Source of the DNA: Umbelopsis ramanniana AG
Taxonomy: Eukaryota; Mucoromycota; Umbelopsidomycetes; Umbelopsidales; Umbelopsidaceae
Length of the DNA stretch: 64,000 nucleotides
Assembly: GCF_025399195.1 (NCBI RefSeq)
Contig: NW_026252138.1
Coordinates: 114,261 to 178,260 of the forward strand
Direction of reading: 5' to 3'
This document shows, in pieces, positions 12,576 to 23,254 of the stretch. Position 1 is the stretch's first letter, and every line of letters begins with the position of its first letter. The position numbers were made by a program, and so were the translations under genes. Below the pieces are notes generated by a model. That model was not told where the DNA came from, ran no database searches, and saw only the letters and a list, made by a program, of their open reading frames with translations.

Positions 12576-12928
12576 TTCAGAATCAAATGTGATTTAGGTG
12601 TACCCTTTTTTCCTTCATAAATGTGATGCTTTGGACGAATTCCACTTCCACTAACTTCTTACAATTATTCTATGATAGCACGTTTTGTAGCTGTAAAACC
12701 AAACCTTCACAGACTTGTCACAAAATAGCTCAGCGTGCTATGGGAAAAATTAGTCCTACGAACAACGTTCGAGCCATCACTTCCACATTTAATCTATGGC
12801 TGATTGGTGAACTCGTGAAAATGCGTGTTTGAAGTAAGCACCTCCGCACGGCCCATTTACAACCGGTATCTGGTTGCTCAAACTGTAAACTGAATACGTG
12901 TCTTTCGGAATATATATGAACCGAAGGG
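12576..12928. other. Intergenic between SDR pseudogene and intact SDR gene
   Basis: No gene seen. This AT-rich stretch separates the faded 3' end of the pseudogene from the duplicated promoter unit. Confidence 0.4.
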
Positions 12929-13004
12929 CCACGCGTAGGCGGCCGCTTTTTAAAGCCAATAAACCACGCGTAGGCGGCCGCTATTTAAAGCCAATAAGCC
13001 ACGC
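12929..13004 (+). repeat. Tandem 35-bp promoter repeat with CCAAT and TATA-like boxes
   Basis: Two head-to-tail 35-bp units (12929-12963 and 12964-12998) plus the first six bases of a third. They differ at only two positions. Each unit holds CCACGCGTAGGCGGCCGCT, then an A/T-rich TTTAAAG or TATTTAAAG element, then AGCCAATAA containing a CCAAT box. They end about 53 bases upstream of the ATG of the first intact SDR gene. The reading frame of that gene runs open through the repeat, but the second SDR copy shows that the protein starts at 13057, so this is 5' regulatory DNA. The unit is absent in front of the second copy. Confidence 0.8.
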
Positions 13005-13056
13005 TGACATTTTTCTCTTCAACCACTTCGTCTTTTCATCTCACAAAGTACACACT

Positions 13057-14156
13057 ATGGCTGACCTTTACGGTGTATATGCTCAATTCTTTCGTCTACC
13101 TGTACCAAAAGGACCTTTTACAGACCAAATCATCATCGTAACCGGGTCAAATAGTGGTATTGGAGTGGAAGCTGCTCGTCATTACGCTAACCTAGATGCC
13201 AAAAAGGTCATCCTCGCAGTCAGAAATATTGAAGGTGGTAATGAAGTCAAGAAGTCTATCGAAGAGAGCACAAAGCGCACCGGCGTGGTTGAGGTCTGGA
13301 AGCTCGACATGTCCAGCTCGGCGTCTGTCCTAGAATTCGCCAACAGAGTCAACAAAGAATTACCTCGCCTCGATGTTGCAGCTTTGAATGCTGGTGTAGC
13401 CACCTTTCTTTACAAAGCCTCTAACGAAGGATGGGAAGAAACACTACAGATCAATGTGATCTCAACCGCCTACCTGGCCATCCTCCTTTTACCCAAATTG
13501 TACGCCACTGCCGATCAATATGGTGTGACGCCACGACTCAATATCACATCCTCCGGAGTTCATGTGCAAGCCAAATTGACAAAAGAAATGCTTGCGAAAG
13601 GAAAGCCAATCGAATGGTTGAATACGGAAGAAAACGTCAAGGGCCAACAAACGCATTATCAAGTTTCCAAATTATTGGAAGTCTTTTTTGTACAAGAGTT
13701 AGCAAACCATATCAAGAGACGAGATAATGGACAAACCAAAGTTATTGTCAATGCCATTGATCCAGGTCTTTGCCACTCAAAACTCGTCAGAAATATTACG
13801 GCTCCAGGACAGAAAATGTTCATAACGATTTTCAAATTTTTATTGGCTAGATCAGAGGAAGTTGGCTCACGGACTATCGTCAATGCTAGTGAGAACGACA
13901 ACTTCCAAACTCATGGCAAATATCTGTCTAGCTGCGTAGTATTCCCGTAAGTAAACAATTTTTAATGACTTATTCTAATCATAACACGAGAATCGATGGA
14001 AAATTGACCACTTCTTTCCATTACAGAACATCTGAATTCGTAAGAAGTAAAGATGGATATGAAGCACAGATCATGGTATGGAACGAATTGCGTGATATCC
14101 TGTACAAAATGAACCCTGCGACTGCCACCATCATTGATAGCGGAAAAGCACAGTAA
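13057..14156 (+). CDS. Short-chain dehydrogenase/reductase, copy A (339 aa)
   Basis: Joined exons 13057-13946 and 14027-14156, with an 80-nt intron (GTAAGT...TTACAG); total 1,020 nt in phase. This is a classical Rossmann-fold SDR of the retinol-dehydrogenase/WW-oxidoreductase type: cofactor loop TGSNSGIG (residues 29-36), a conserved LDMSS, NAGVA motif, catalytic Ser in ITSSGVH, and the active-site YQVSK. It should use NAD(P)H to interconvert an alcohol and a carbonyl; the substrate cannot be told from sequence. There is no clear signal peptide; the protein begins MADLYGVYAQFFRLP. The start is fixed by gap-free agreement with copy B. The GGACC/TCTGAATTC second exon follows the same intron position as copy B, so the two arose by duplication of the whole gene. 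It is preceded by a duplicated CCAAT/TATA-like unit not found at copy B, suggesting different control. Confidence 0.93.
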
Positions 14157-14412
14157 ATGCTGCTGGAGATAGATTGGACTGTTTCATTTCTACACTTTCA
14201 TTTCAAACAAACAGCAGAAGTAGTTAATCTTTAGTCGATGTTATTTATGATACTCTTTCCATTCCTTTCGCGATACGACTTTTGCTGTTAAATCCCAATG
14301 ATTTACCTTTTATATAAACTATTCTCAGAAAATTTTAGCTAAAGCATCTTCATATCCTTGGCATGGGTAATCAAACAAACATTTCTAGTCCTCGTTGTTA
14401 CGCAGCTTCAAA

Positions 14413-14495
14413 GGAAAAGCGATCGGATAGGTGAAAACAGAAGCACAGATTATGAGTCAACATACTCATTACCAAATATCCGAATTATTGGAAGT
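14413..14495 (+). pseudogene. 83-bp relic of another SDR copy
   Basis: This aligns without gaps to 13600-13682 of SDR copy A; by hand count about 61 of 83 bases are identical, including the shared tail CCGAATTATTGGAAGT versus TCCAAATTATTGGAAGT. The matched part covers the active-site tyrosine region. Flanking sequence on both sides is not recognisably SDR. It is best read as the remnant of a third or fourth tandem copy lying between the two intact genes. Confidence 0.65.
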
Positions 14496-14829
14496 ATCCA
14501 TTGAATTGAAACATCATGTGCGCTAATGCTGTTATATAAAGTCGTAAAGTCTGTTCAAATTTCCTTTGCATGGAACTTTACTGTGTTCACTCTGCCACTG
14601 CAAGTTGAATGCAAAAAGTTCAAAAGCAAAATGCTCCTCGAGGACGACCGCGAAATTGCTCAGAAACAGGTCCTATGGGTAGGGGTATTTTCGGCGCATT
14701 GTCCGTTGGTCTTGACATGCACACTCGGCGGGATTTTTATTTTTATTTTTTTATAAAATCAGCTACATAAATTCACATATACTACCCATCGTTCGCTTTG
14801 TCAACTTTTTGGCCAAAACCAAATATACT

Positions 14830-15930
14830 ATGGATAAACTTTACGGCCTATATACTCAATTTTTAACTCTGCCAGAACCAAAAGGCCCTTTCACAGGTCA
14901 AGTCATTATCGTAACTGGATCAAATAGTGGTATTGGACTTGAAGCTGCACGACATTATGTCAACCTCGACGCTAAAAAGGTCATCCTCGCGGTCAGAAAT
15001 CTAGAGAGTGGTAATGATGCTAAAAAATCCATCGAAGAAACCACAAAGCGCACTGGTGTGGTAGAAGTCTGGAAACTCGACATGTCTAGTTCGGCATCAG
15101 TTCTAGAATTTGCAGACAAGGTCAACAAGGAACTCCCTCGTCTAGATGTTGCAGCTTTGAATGCTGGTGTAGCCACCAATTTATTCAAAGCCTCCAATGA
15201 CGGATGGGAAGAAACTCTCCAGGTCAATGTGATTTCAACCGCCTACCTGGCCATCCTTCTTTTACCCAAATTGTACGCTACTGACGATCAATATGGTGTG
15301 ACGCCACGACTAAATGTAACAGCTTCCGGCGTTCATGGATGGGCAAAAGTGACAAAAGATATGATATCCGATGGCAATATGATTGAATGGCTGAATAAGG
15401 AGGAGAATGCAAAGGGCGAAGAAAGTTACTACGTAATTTCCAAATTGCTAGAGGTATTTTTTGTGCAAGAGCTTGCAAATTATATCAAAAAACGAGAGAA
15501 TGGTCAAACCAAAGTTATCGTCAATGTCATTGACCCAGGGCTATGTCATTCCAACTTCACAAGAAATATCACCCAAACCCGCCAAAAGGTCTTTATGACA
15601 GTCTTCAAAGCAATTTTTGCTAGATCAACTGAAGTTGGCTCAAGAACCATTGTAAATGCTGGTGAAAATGATAACTTTCATACTCATGGAAAATATCTTG
15701 CCAACTGCGTAGTATTCCCGTAAGTACATAATCTCTCATAGCTTTTTACATTCGATGCACGACAAGGCACAAGAAATTTACCACATCTTGATTTTTATAG
15801 GACATCGGAGTATGTTAGAAGCAAGGAAGGTTATCAAGCACAGATCAGTGTCTGGAATGAATTGCGTGATATCCTTTACAAAATGAACCCGGATACTCTA
15901 TCAATTATCGATAGTGGAAAGGCAAATTAA
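14830..15930 (+). CDS. Short-chain dehydrogenase/reductase, copy B (339 aa)
   Basis: Joined exons 14830-15719 and 15801-15930 with an 81-nt intron at the same codon and phase as copy A. It is exactly the same length as copy A and aligns end to end. Motifs are TGSNSGIG, LDMSS, NAGVA, TASGVH and the catalytic YYVISK. The differences cluster in the region before and after the active-site tyrosine (for example WAKVTKDMISDG against QAKLTKEMLAKG in copy A) and near ITQTRQKVF, which in this family borders the substrate pocket, so the copies may differ in substrate. This is inference. An open frame runs slightly upstream of the ATG, but the shared N-terminus with copy A supports MDKLYGLYTQF as the start. 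The pseudogene at 11911 is closer to this copy. Confidence 0.93.
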
Positions 15931-16437
15931 GCCATTCTACAGATAAGTTAATACGCTGGATAGACGACTATTTGGAAAGATTCAGCAAGCATAGCACTAT
16001 TGTTTTGATGCCTAATAGTGGGTAGTTTAGTGGATGGCTATTATACTTTAATGTGAATTAATACTAGAATGATGAGCCTCCTCCTGATTTGGCCTACTGT
16101 ATAATATACAAAGCCCACGGCGAACTGTTCACAGTCTTTGCAATGAATGTCCCCAATTTAAGGGCAACGCAATATACACATGATCGGACTTATGGCAATA
16201 TATCTCATTAATGGGGATTTATTATATGTAATGTATTGCTTTTAGTTTCAGTGTCTTCACGGACTTGTCAATGGGCTATGGTAGAGGCTACTTACCTCGT
16301 TGATTATAACTTGACGTTGCTCAGGCAAATGACAGATTTTGCATCAACCTCATCAGTTGTGACTGCCTTTTTGTTTCTTTTCATTTTTTTCGGACAGTAT
16401 CCTCCCCACTATTCAACTTCGCATTCACTCAACAACA
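15931..16437. other. Intergenic, 0.5 kb, ADE2 promoter
   Basis: Between SDR copy B and ADE2. The last 60 bases before the ADE2 ATG are pyrimidine-rich on the coding strand with AACAACAATG at the start codon. No other gene seen. Confidence 0.5.
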
Positions 16438-18328
16438 ATGAACAGCCAGAGAGTAGGCATTCTCGGTGGTATGTTTCGTATTTATACGTCGACTTGATAG
16501 GAATATCCAATAACGCATTAAAATTCAGGTGGCCAACTTGGGCGCATGATGATTGAGGCGGCTTCCCGCTTGAACTTGCAAGTGGTTATTTTGGACAAGC
16601 CTGTTGACAGCCCTGCAAAACAAATCGAAGCAACCCAAAAGCATATTGAAGGAGAGTTTAAGGATCCTACCAAAATTGAGGAACTTGCTTCCCAAGTTGA
16701 TGTTATAACTATTGAGATCGAACACGTTAACGCCGAAATCCTTGCTTCGCTCGAAAAGAAGGGTTCCATTATTCACCCTTCACCATCAACCATTCTTACC
16801 ATTCAAGATAAATATGCGCAAAAGCAGCATTTGGCTTCACATGGAATTCCTCTTGCTGAATATGTGGAAATCCCTGATCGTGCTGCCCTTGTTGCGGCTG
16901 GTCAAAAGTTTGGATACCCCCTCATGATTAAGAGCAAGACCATGGCCTACGACGGCAAAGGTAACTACGTTGCCAAGTCCGAAGCTGATATTGATGCTGC
17001 CATGAAGGCTCTTTCTGCTACCCCATTGTATGCTGAGAAGTGGGCCCCATTCGTTAAAGAACTTGCGGTCATGGTTGTTCGCCGCGCCAACGGTGAAGTT
17101 CGTGCTTATCCTGTTGTTGAAACAGTCCACAAGAACAGTATCTGTCATCTTGTCATCGCCCCCGCACAAGTTGACGGTGTTGTTGCTGAGCGTGCTCAAA
17201 AGGTCGCCGAAAATGCGATCAAGACCTTCAGCGGCGCTGGCGTCTTTGGAGTTGAAATGTTCATGATGGAAGATGGTGAACTTCTCTTGAACGAAATTGC
17301 ACCCCGCCCTCATAACTCCGGTCACTATACCATCGAAGCTTGCGAAACTTCGCAGTACGAAAATCATTTGCGTGCCGTGCTCGATATGCCATTGGGATCT
17401 ACACACATGAAGGTGCCTGCTTCCATTATGGTCAACATCTTGGGTGAAAATTCCGATATGGAAGAGTGCTATAAGCCCTGTCAAGAGGCTCTTTCCGTTG
17501 ACGGTGCTACTATTCATTTGTATGGCAAGAAGGAGTGCCGCGCCGGTCGCAAAATGGGTCACATTACAGTTGTTGGCGAAAGCATGATGCAGGTCCAATC
17601 ACGTCTTAAACCTATTCTCAACGCCATTGAACCCGGTGTTGAGCGCCCTCTCACTCTCAACCCATTGGTTGGAATCATTATGGGATCTGATTCTGATCTG
17701 CCAGTCATGAAAGTTGGCGCTAAGATTCTCAAGGACTTTGGTATTCCTTTTGAGTTGTCTATTGTCTCCGCACATCGAACACCACAAAGAATGACCGACT
17801 ACGCTCATTCTGCTGCCACGCGTGGTATTAAGGCCATCATTGCCGGTGCTGGTGGTGCTGCTCACTTGCCTGGCATGGTCGCCGCCATGACTCCTCTTCC
17901 TGTTATTGGTGTTCCTGTCAAGGGATCTTCGCTTGACGGCGTTGATTCACTTTACAGCATTGTGCAGATGCCTGTAAGTATAGTGGAATGGGGTTACTTG
18001 AGAGTAATTGAGAACGGTGTCCAGGGGAACCATGGGTGACATCAACACCTTACTAACTTTATACCATTTTTTACGTAGCGTGGCATCCCAGTTGCTACCG
18101 TTGCCATCAACAACAGCACTAACGCAGCACTCTTGGCCATCCGTATCATCGGTGCCTTCGTTCCTGGCGTTTTGGATCAGATGGATGCCTATATGAAGAA
18201 GATGGAGTCTGAAGTTATGGGCAAAGTCGAGCGCCTGGACAATGTCGTGAGTCCTCTATACATTGATGAAATGATGAATGATGAGTTGCTTTTTAACACT
18301 GATTCCGTAGGGTTGGGAGGATTATTGA
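16438..18328 (+). CDS. ADE2: Phosphoribosylaminoimidazole carboxylase (PurK-PurE fusion), 553 aa
   Basis: Four exons, 16438-16468, 16529-17973, 18079-18246 and 18311-18328, in phase for 1,662 nt. It catalyses the AIR-to-CAIR step of de novo purine synthesis. The N-terminal half is an ATP-grasp PurK domain: [10 protein letters not shown] nucleotide start, [13 protein letters not shown], and the acidic ATP-grasp end [24 protein letters not shown]. The C-terminal third is PurE, with [23 protein letters not shown] and [15 protein letters not shown] binding the substrate. This bifunctional order is the fungal ADE2 type. The last exon is only six codons including stop and supplies GWEDY; without splicing the 64-nt intron the frame would instead read on to 18360. 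The first intron splits the GGGQLG loop. Ade2 loss gives red pigment in yeasts, so the gene is often a visible marker. Confidence 0.97.
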
Positions 18329-18451
18329 AGGGAAATGATGTTTTTAAGATTCCCAAATAAAAATACTACATAGAATTTATTTAAGCCTACTTCCTTTACT
18401 CAACGTTGTAGAAAATTGGATTGTGTGTACTTTATGCATACAAAGAATGCT

Positions 18452-19615
18452 TCATTCCTGTATAGCGCTGATTTGGATTAACTTTAGCTGAAATTCGCTA
18501 CAGATATCCGCCGCTTTTGTTAACGATGCGGCAATATTCGTGAGCAGTGGGGACTGTGTTCGAACTCGGCACTCGTCTAGCACTGTGGCAAATTTGTCTT
18601 TGTAAGGTCTAAACGCATTGATGGTTAAAACAAATTAACTCAATGGCCACATCGCCATACACAAGAACTCACATATATTTATCGGATTTAAGGTGCTGAT
18701 GTAACTCCAATGCATATACGTTGCAGAGGACATGGATATGGTCGATGGATATCTCGACGACCAAGTCTTCCGGTAATGGAGGCGTAAAATGTTTAGGTTG
18801 GCACACGCGATACGGAAACGACTTTGCTTCGGATGGAGAGTTAAAGGCCATCTGTGCCTGCTTTACATATGTAAGAATATCTTCCAAAAACTAATCAATG
18901 GAGGTGTTAGTTCGTTTCAGCAATGTAGAGGAATCGGGTTCTAAAATGCCATAACATACATTGAAGACGCTGCATAAGGAGGTAGTTCCGGGGTGACCAT
19001 CTATGAGATCAATGGCTAACTGCGTGTAATTTTGACAATTTCGAGCTTGCTCTAAATGATATGGATTGTTTTCTGAAATGCAAGCCTTGATTTGACTGTC
19101 TCTATGGTAATTTGGCAGCCTGATCTGCAAATCCTATGACCGACACCAAAGTGATTAAAGCGGATTTCAATGCAATCTTGACGTAGCCGAAGGACCTACC
19201 CCTTTGATAATTTTTGTTCCCGAAAGAGATATTACACCTTTGAGCGTTTCATTACTGTATTTCAATGAAGATGTGTTCATTATCGAGGTTGCGTCAGGCT
19301 TTATGGTTGATCCCACATCCGTCCTGCTATTCAACTGACCTTAAAGATGAGAGCACGAGCGAATCACATTTGCCTGATCCACGGGAGTGATATTAGACCA
19401 TAGCTCCCCACGTTCTCGGTGAAATACGGTATAAACTTACGTTCACAAGTCCCAGAGAGCCTGCTTAAACATTGCTATGACAAAATGTTAGGTTCTACCA
19501 ATTCTTGTTCCACTACTAGACCATTCTTTAGGCTCAAGCTTACTTTCAACTCAAGTGACACGTCTGAAAGAACATCTGGTAATATGTCATTCAACAGCCA
19601 GCTGGATTCGTTTTC
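18452..19615 (-). CDS. Rogdi/Rav2-family protein (RAVE/DMX V-ATPase assembly), first exon not located
   Basis: Several short exons read on the minus strand in the order of the Rogdi family: WLLNDILPDVLSDVSLELK (19615 to about 19542), ETLKGVISLSGTKIIKG (near 19250-19200), IRLPNYHRDSQIKACI...EQARNCQNYTQLAIDLIDG (19130-18970), FLEDILTYVKQAQMAF, then LPEDLVVEISIDHIHVLCNVY (18890-18690), and a C-terminal helix RPYKDKFATVLDECRVR ending at TGA 18452-18454. Rogdi (yeast Rav2) belongs to the complex that re-attaches the V1 sector of the vacuolar H+-ATPase. The order and the LP-[SE]-DL-[LV]-V-x(1,3)-I signature match. The exon holding the ATG was not found: a stop lies in frame right before an AATAG acceptor at 19616, so a short upstream exon must exist, probably before 19720. 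Boundaries of internal introns are approximate. Confidence 0.75.
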
Positions 19616-19980
19616 CTATTCAGCATCTATGTCAGTAAAAGCACGCATGACATTGAGAAGTAAACACATGCGACGAACCAAACGGGCGCTCATGACATGG
19701 AGTAGAGGAATGATATGTGACCTTTTTTTTTTTACACGTTTCAGGATTTTGTATTGAGGAAACTTTATCTCTACTTCTTAAACATGCAACACTATCAACA
19801 AATTCAAGATTTTTCACCATGGCTCCTCTCATACTCTTCAAACGGCGGGTGCATCATTCGAGAGTTCATGCCCATACCATTGCCTGCCGGTCCTTGATGG
19901 TAAAACTGTGGCGGGATGCTTCCAGCTAGTAGAATAGCCGGCGTTAATGAAATTCACCAAAATCCACATAATTACAAATT
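19616..19980. other. Intergenic, includes unlocated first exon of the Rogdi-like gene
   Basis: Short spacer between two minus-strand genes. It has a run of about eleven T at 19723-19733. The first coding exon of the Rogdi-like gene should lie here but I could not fix it. Confidence 0.4.
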
Positions 19981-22724
19981 TTAAAGATACTGACGGTTCG
20001 ACATGTTTGCTCCAGGCAACATGCCTATAAAGTGCTCTTTAGGTGGTGGTCTCATTTCTGACGGAAAACCAGGTGGTGGTGGTCCTTGCATGGAACCAGG
20101 TGGAGGGTTACCCATCATGTAAGGTGGGAAGGGAGGCATGTTACCCATCATAGGCATGGGTGGGACCGCTCCTCTCTGTGCTGGTGGTGACTGAATATTA
20201 CCGCCATGAAGATTATTTCGCATTTGCATCAACTGCTCTAAATTCATATTTTGTCCGCTGGCCATTTCCATAGGCGAACCAGGGTATCCACCGGTGACAG
20301 GAGGAGGCCCACGTTGGTACATTGGCATAGGGTTGTAGCCGCCACCGTAAAGTGCAGGATCAGAAGGTTGTTGAGGGTATTGGCTCGCTTGCAGTGATCT
20401 TGGGTGTGCGGGCGAAAAGTTCGTTGGCTGTTTGTTGGCAACTGGCGAACCCGACTTTCCAGGGCTATCCGAAGACTTTGCACTTAGTTGTCGTAAGACT
20501 GACGTGGGCAGATTACTAGCAACCATTTTAGGTCGCTCAGAGTATGCACTAGGACTATTGCCACGCGCTCGTCCAGGTGAGTTATGTGAGGGATACTCAT
20601 TATAAGACGCGCCACGCATTAGAACTGGTGAATGTTGTTGTTGTTGCTGGTCTGCAGAGCGCCTTTGCTGTAGAATGCTTGGATCGATTTGCTGCATCGA
20701 TTGCATACGACCCACATCAGCGTCCATACCCATCTCATTGTTCACCAACACATGATTATGCGATAAAGGTACCTGTTGCATAGGCATTTGCCCTCCCCTA
20801 TGGTTCATAGTAGGGCCTGAAGGTTCCATACCACGAAGTTGGTCATTCCGGGATGATCTGGGGTCATGCTGAGATGGACTATTTTGTGGAGGAAGGGCTA
20901 CAGGCTGGACATGAAAGGTGTTAAGTTTATGCTTTGCTAAACTGTTCCTCTGCCGCCGGGATATCTTACCTTTGATTTTGAAAGGGCTTCCAGCACTTTG
21001 TTAAAGCCAGCTGCATCATTCACAGTATCAGGTTGACGAGGGCTTGGCTTATGTGCACCCAGGGATTGCAAAATATCGTTTTCCGACAGCATGCGCTTTC
21101 CAGTTGGCATAGGAGGACCTTGTGATTTCGGAACAGCGTTATGACTTTGGAACAGGGTATCAAGACTGATTGACTTTGGAGTTCCATCGTTCATAGGAGA
21201 AATAGATTCTTCCTTTGGAGCGTCGGATGGGGCTGTTTCATGTTGCTTGGAAGAGAAAAACTTTGCAAAACGCGAGCCACCCTTATTACTTGTGTTAGCG
21301 GAAGCTGAAGCTGACATTCTTGAACCAGATCCACTAATGACAAAGTTATCGAATGCCATTGTGGTGTCAGCCAAGTTGCTAGGGAGCTTGGCAAACAAAT
21401 CGTCTACGTTATCTTTAACGTGTCCTACAATGTTACTTAAGGCATTGGAGCTCACGTAAAAGGTAAGAACGGCACTCACCCTTTGTTTGTTCTGGTGATG
21501 TTTCAATCGGTTTAGTAGGTGTGTCAGCTGCCTTTTCAGATGGAACAGACTCGACGTATGTAGCTTGTTCTTGTACAGTATCGTTGCTCTTTTCCTGGTT
21601 CTGTTTCTTCATCTTTGCCTTCCAAGCTTCAAGATCATTGATGAATTCGGCTTCACTTTCTTTGCTATCAGTTTGCTTGTTCTTTGCTGTAGTTTCAGCT
21701 TCGGGATCATAATCCATCCACTCTGGAGTTCGCTCGTGTTGGTCAAAGCCTTTAGCATTTCTCATAGTATTATGATCGCGATTATCTGCACCGACATTAT
21801 GTTTGTAAGCGCTTCATGCAAATAAATACGAAAAATTCTGGATAGTGTATTTTGCCCTTACTTTCCCGTTTGTTCCGAGACGGCTCGACGGAGCGATCAG
21901 AATGGCGTTCATTTTGTCGCATTCTGGGGTTACGAGATTGAAATTCACTGGTTCCTTTATCCACCGAACCTCTAAACCCTCTCTCTGTGCCTGGTGTTCT
22001 ATCCCGTCCAAACGTTCGATCATTCATGTTATGCGATACGCGTTGCGATCTCGAGTCGGCATTACTGTTGTCTCTCGGTGTTCGACTTTCGTGACCCTAA
22101 GAATGGATATAAAGATGATTAAAAGCAGTTTCAACACCATTAGCATATGGAATGGTGAGGTCGCAAGCTGTACCTGGCGTGGCCTAGTGTTGTTGAAGCT
22201 GCTTCCTGTTTTACCAGCTTGAGTTGCATCTTCCGAATGCTTAAGTCCCCCAAATACAGAAGAGTTAAAATTTGTTTTTGGTGGTCCAAGAACAATGTTT
22301 TTATCTAGACAGATACAATGATGGAAGGTTAGTATGGGAAATTGAGTATAAAAAGTCAAACTATCCAGTACATGAAATTTCATTTACCTAGTGTTTTCGG
22401 AGACGTGCTTCCATTCAAAGCACCTTTGGTATTTAAAGACTGCCAGTCGTCGCTGATATGATAGATTGATTAGTTAACATATTTGAGTGCATCCCCCCAA
22501 TTGAAAACGAATGTGGAGCAATAAATCTGAAACATGTTCTGTTCCAGAACTGATGGAAAGAAAAGGAGAACTTACCCAAACCAGAGACTCAATCCAGGGA
22601 AATCATCAGGCTTGACCGCCAACGGGCTGTCGTGCAAAGAAAGAAGAAATTCCTTGGAGTATCTGATCACCTGTGGCTCCTCGTTGAGATTTGGAGTGCC
22701 GTCAGACGAGGAGCTTTCGGCCAT
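19981..22724 (-). CDS. 4E-T-like eIF4E-binding protein
   Basis: The ATG is at 22724 and exon 1 ends at 22576. Residues 21-31 read IRYSKEFLLSL, a canonical eIF4E-binding motif (YxxxxL-phi), followed by the SLWFG/DDWQSL junction. Downstream exons encode a disordered Arg/Ser/Asn-rich part, then TPEWMDYDPE (compare the PEWF site of animal 4E-T), a segment with SRFAKFF (compare SRFSRWF), AAGFNKVLEALSKSK (compare the AFNKL helix), and a Pro/Met/Gln-rich tail (GNPPPGSMQGPPPPGFP) ending at 19981. The order of these islands follows EIF4ENIF1, which brings cap-bound eIF4E into mRNA-decay granules through DDX6 and LSM14 binding and represses translation. Six or so introns separate the parts, for example a GTAAGA...TCCAG intron at about 20910-20968. 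Low complexity makes the middle uncertain, but the motif order is hard to explain otherwise. Role in this fungus is inferred. Confidence 0.8.
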
Positions 22725-23254
22725 GCTGGTGAAAACTGTTCGAACAAGAAGATCGGAGAGGCTTCAGTTGTATAGACACTAGACTTTAGTGTAAATTTCT
22801 TGGATGACACTAGTGTGTAATTAAATAAATCGTTGCCAAGGGTGGGTTCACTAGTATTTGAGTAGGTTGTTCAACTAGTGTTTTGATCTGTCACGATTGG
22901 GTATGATCGGTAACTCTGGGTTGAATTAACACAGGCGTTGTATGTTTTACGAATAAATTGGAGGTGTTGTGCTTTCCTATGAACTCAGAGTCAATGGGAT
23001 CGCTGCTTGGTATTTGGCGTGTATGTCCTGTTTAGAAAACGAGAAGCACTTTGTTTCTTAGGCAAGACTGATTTTTGGGGGGATTCTCGAAGCGTTTCTT
23101 TCTCCAAGTGATGTCAGCTTTCATTATTGTAGTGAAATCAAGGTCGGAGTTTCAAATCGAGAAAATAATGGTGATGAACAGAACAAAGCATGCTTTCTTT
23201 GTTCGTTCTCCTTTACCCACCAAGCAAAATCCTGCCTTCTCTTGCCAACAGCAA
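22725..23254. other. Divergent promoter region, 0.5 kb
   Basis: Shared upstream region of the 4E-T-like gene (minus) and the F-box gene (plus). Contains three copies of the hexamer ACTAGT between 22808 and 22878 (at about 22810, 22850 and 22874); function unknown. In-frame ATGs at 23111 and 23168 could extend the F-box protein leftward. Confidence 0.4.

Noticed and set aside
12898-13056. N-terminal extension of SDR copy A through the upstream open frame
   Set aside because: The extension would translate the 35-bp promoter repeat, and copy B and the shared start context show that the protein begins at 13057.
16837-17598. Long antisense open frame (about 250 codons) across ADE2
   Set aside because: It mirrors the highly conserved ADE2 coding strand, matches no family, and arises from codon bias in the sense gene.
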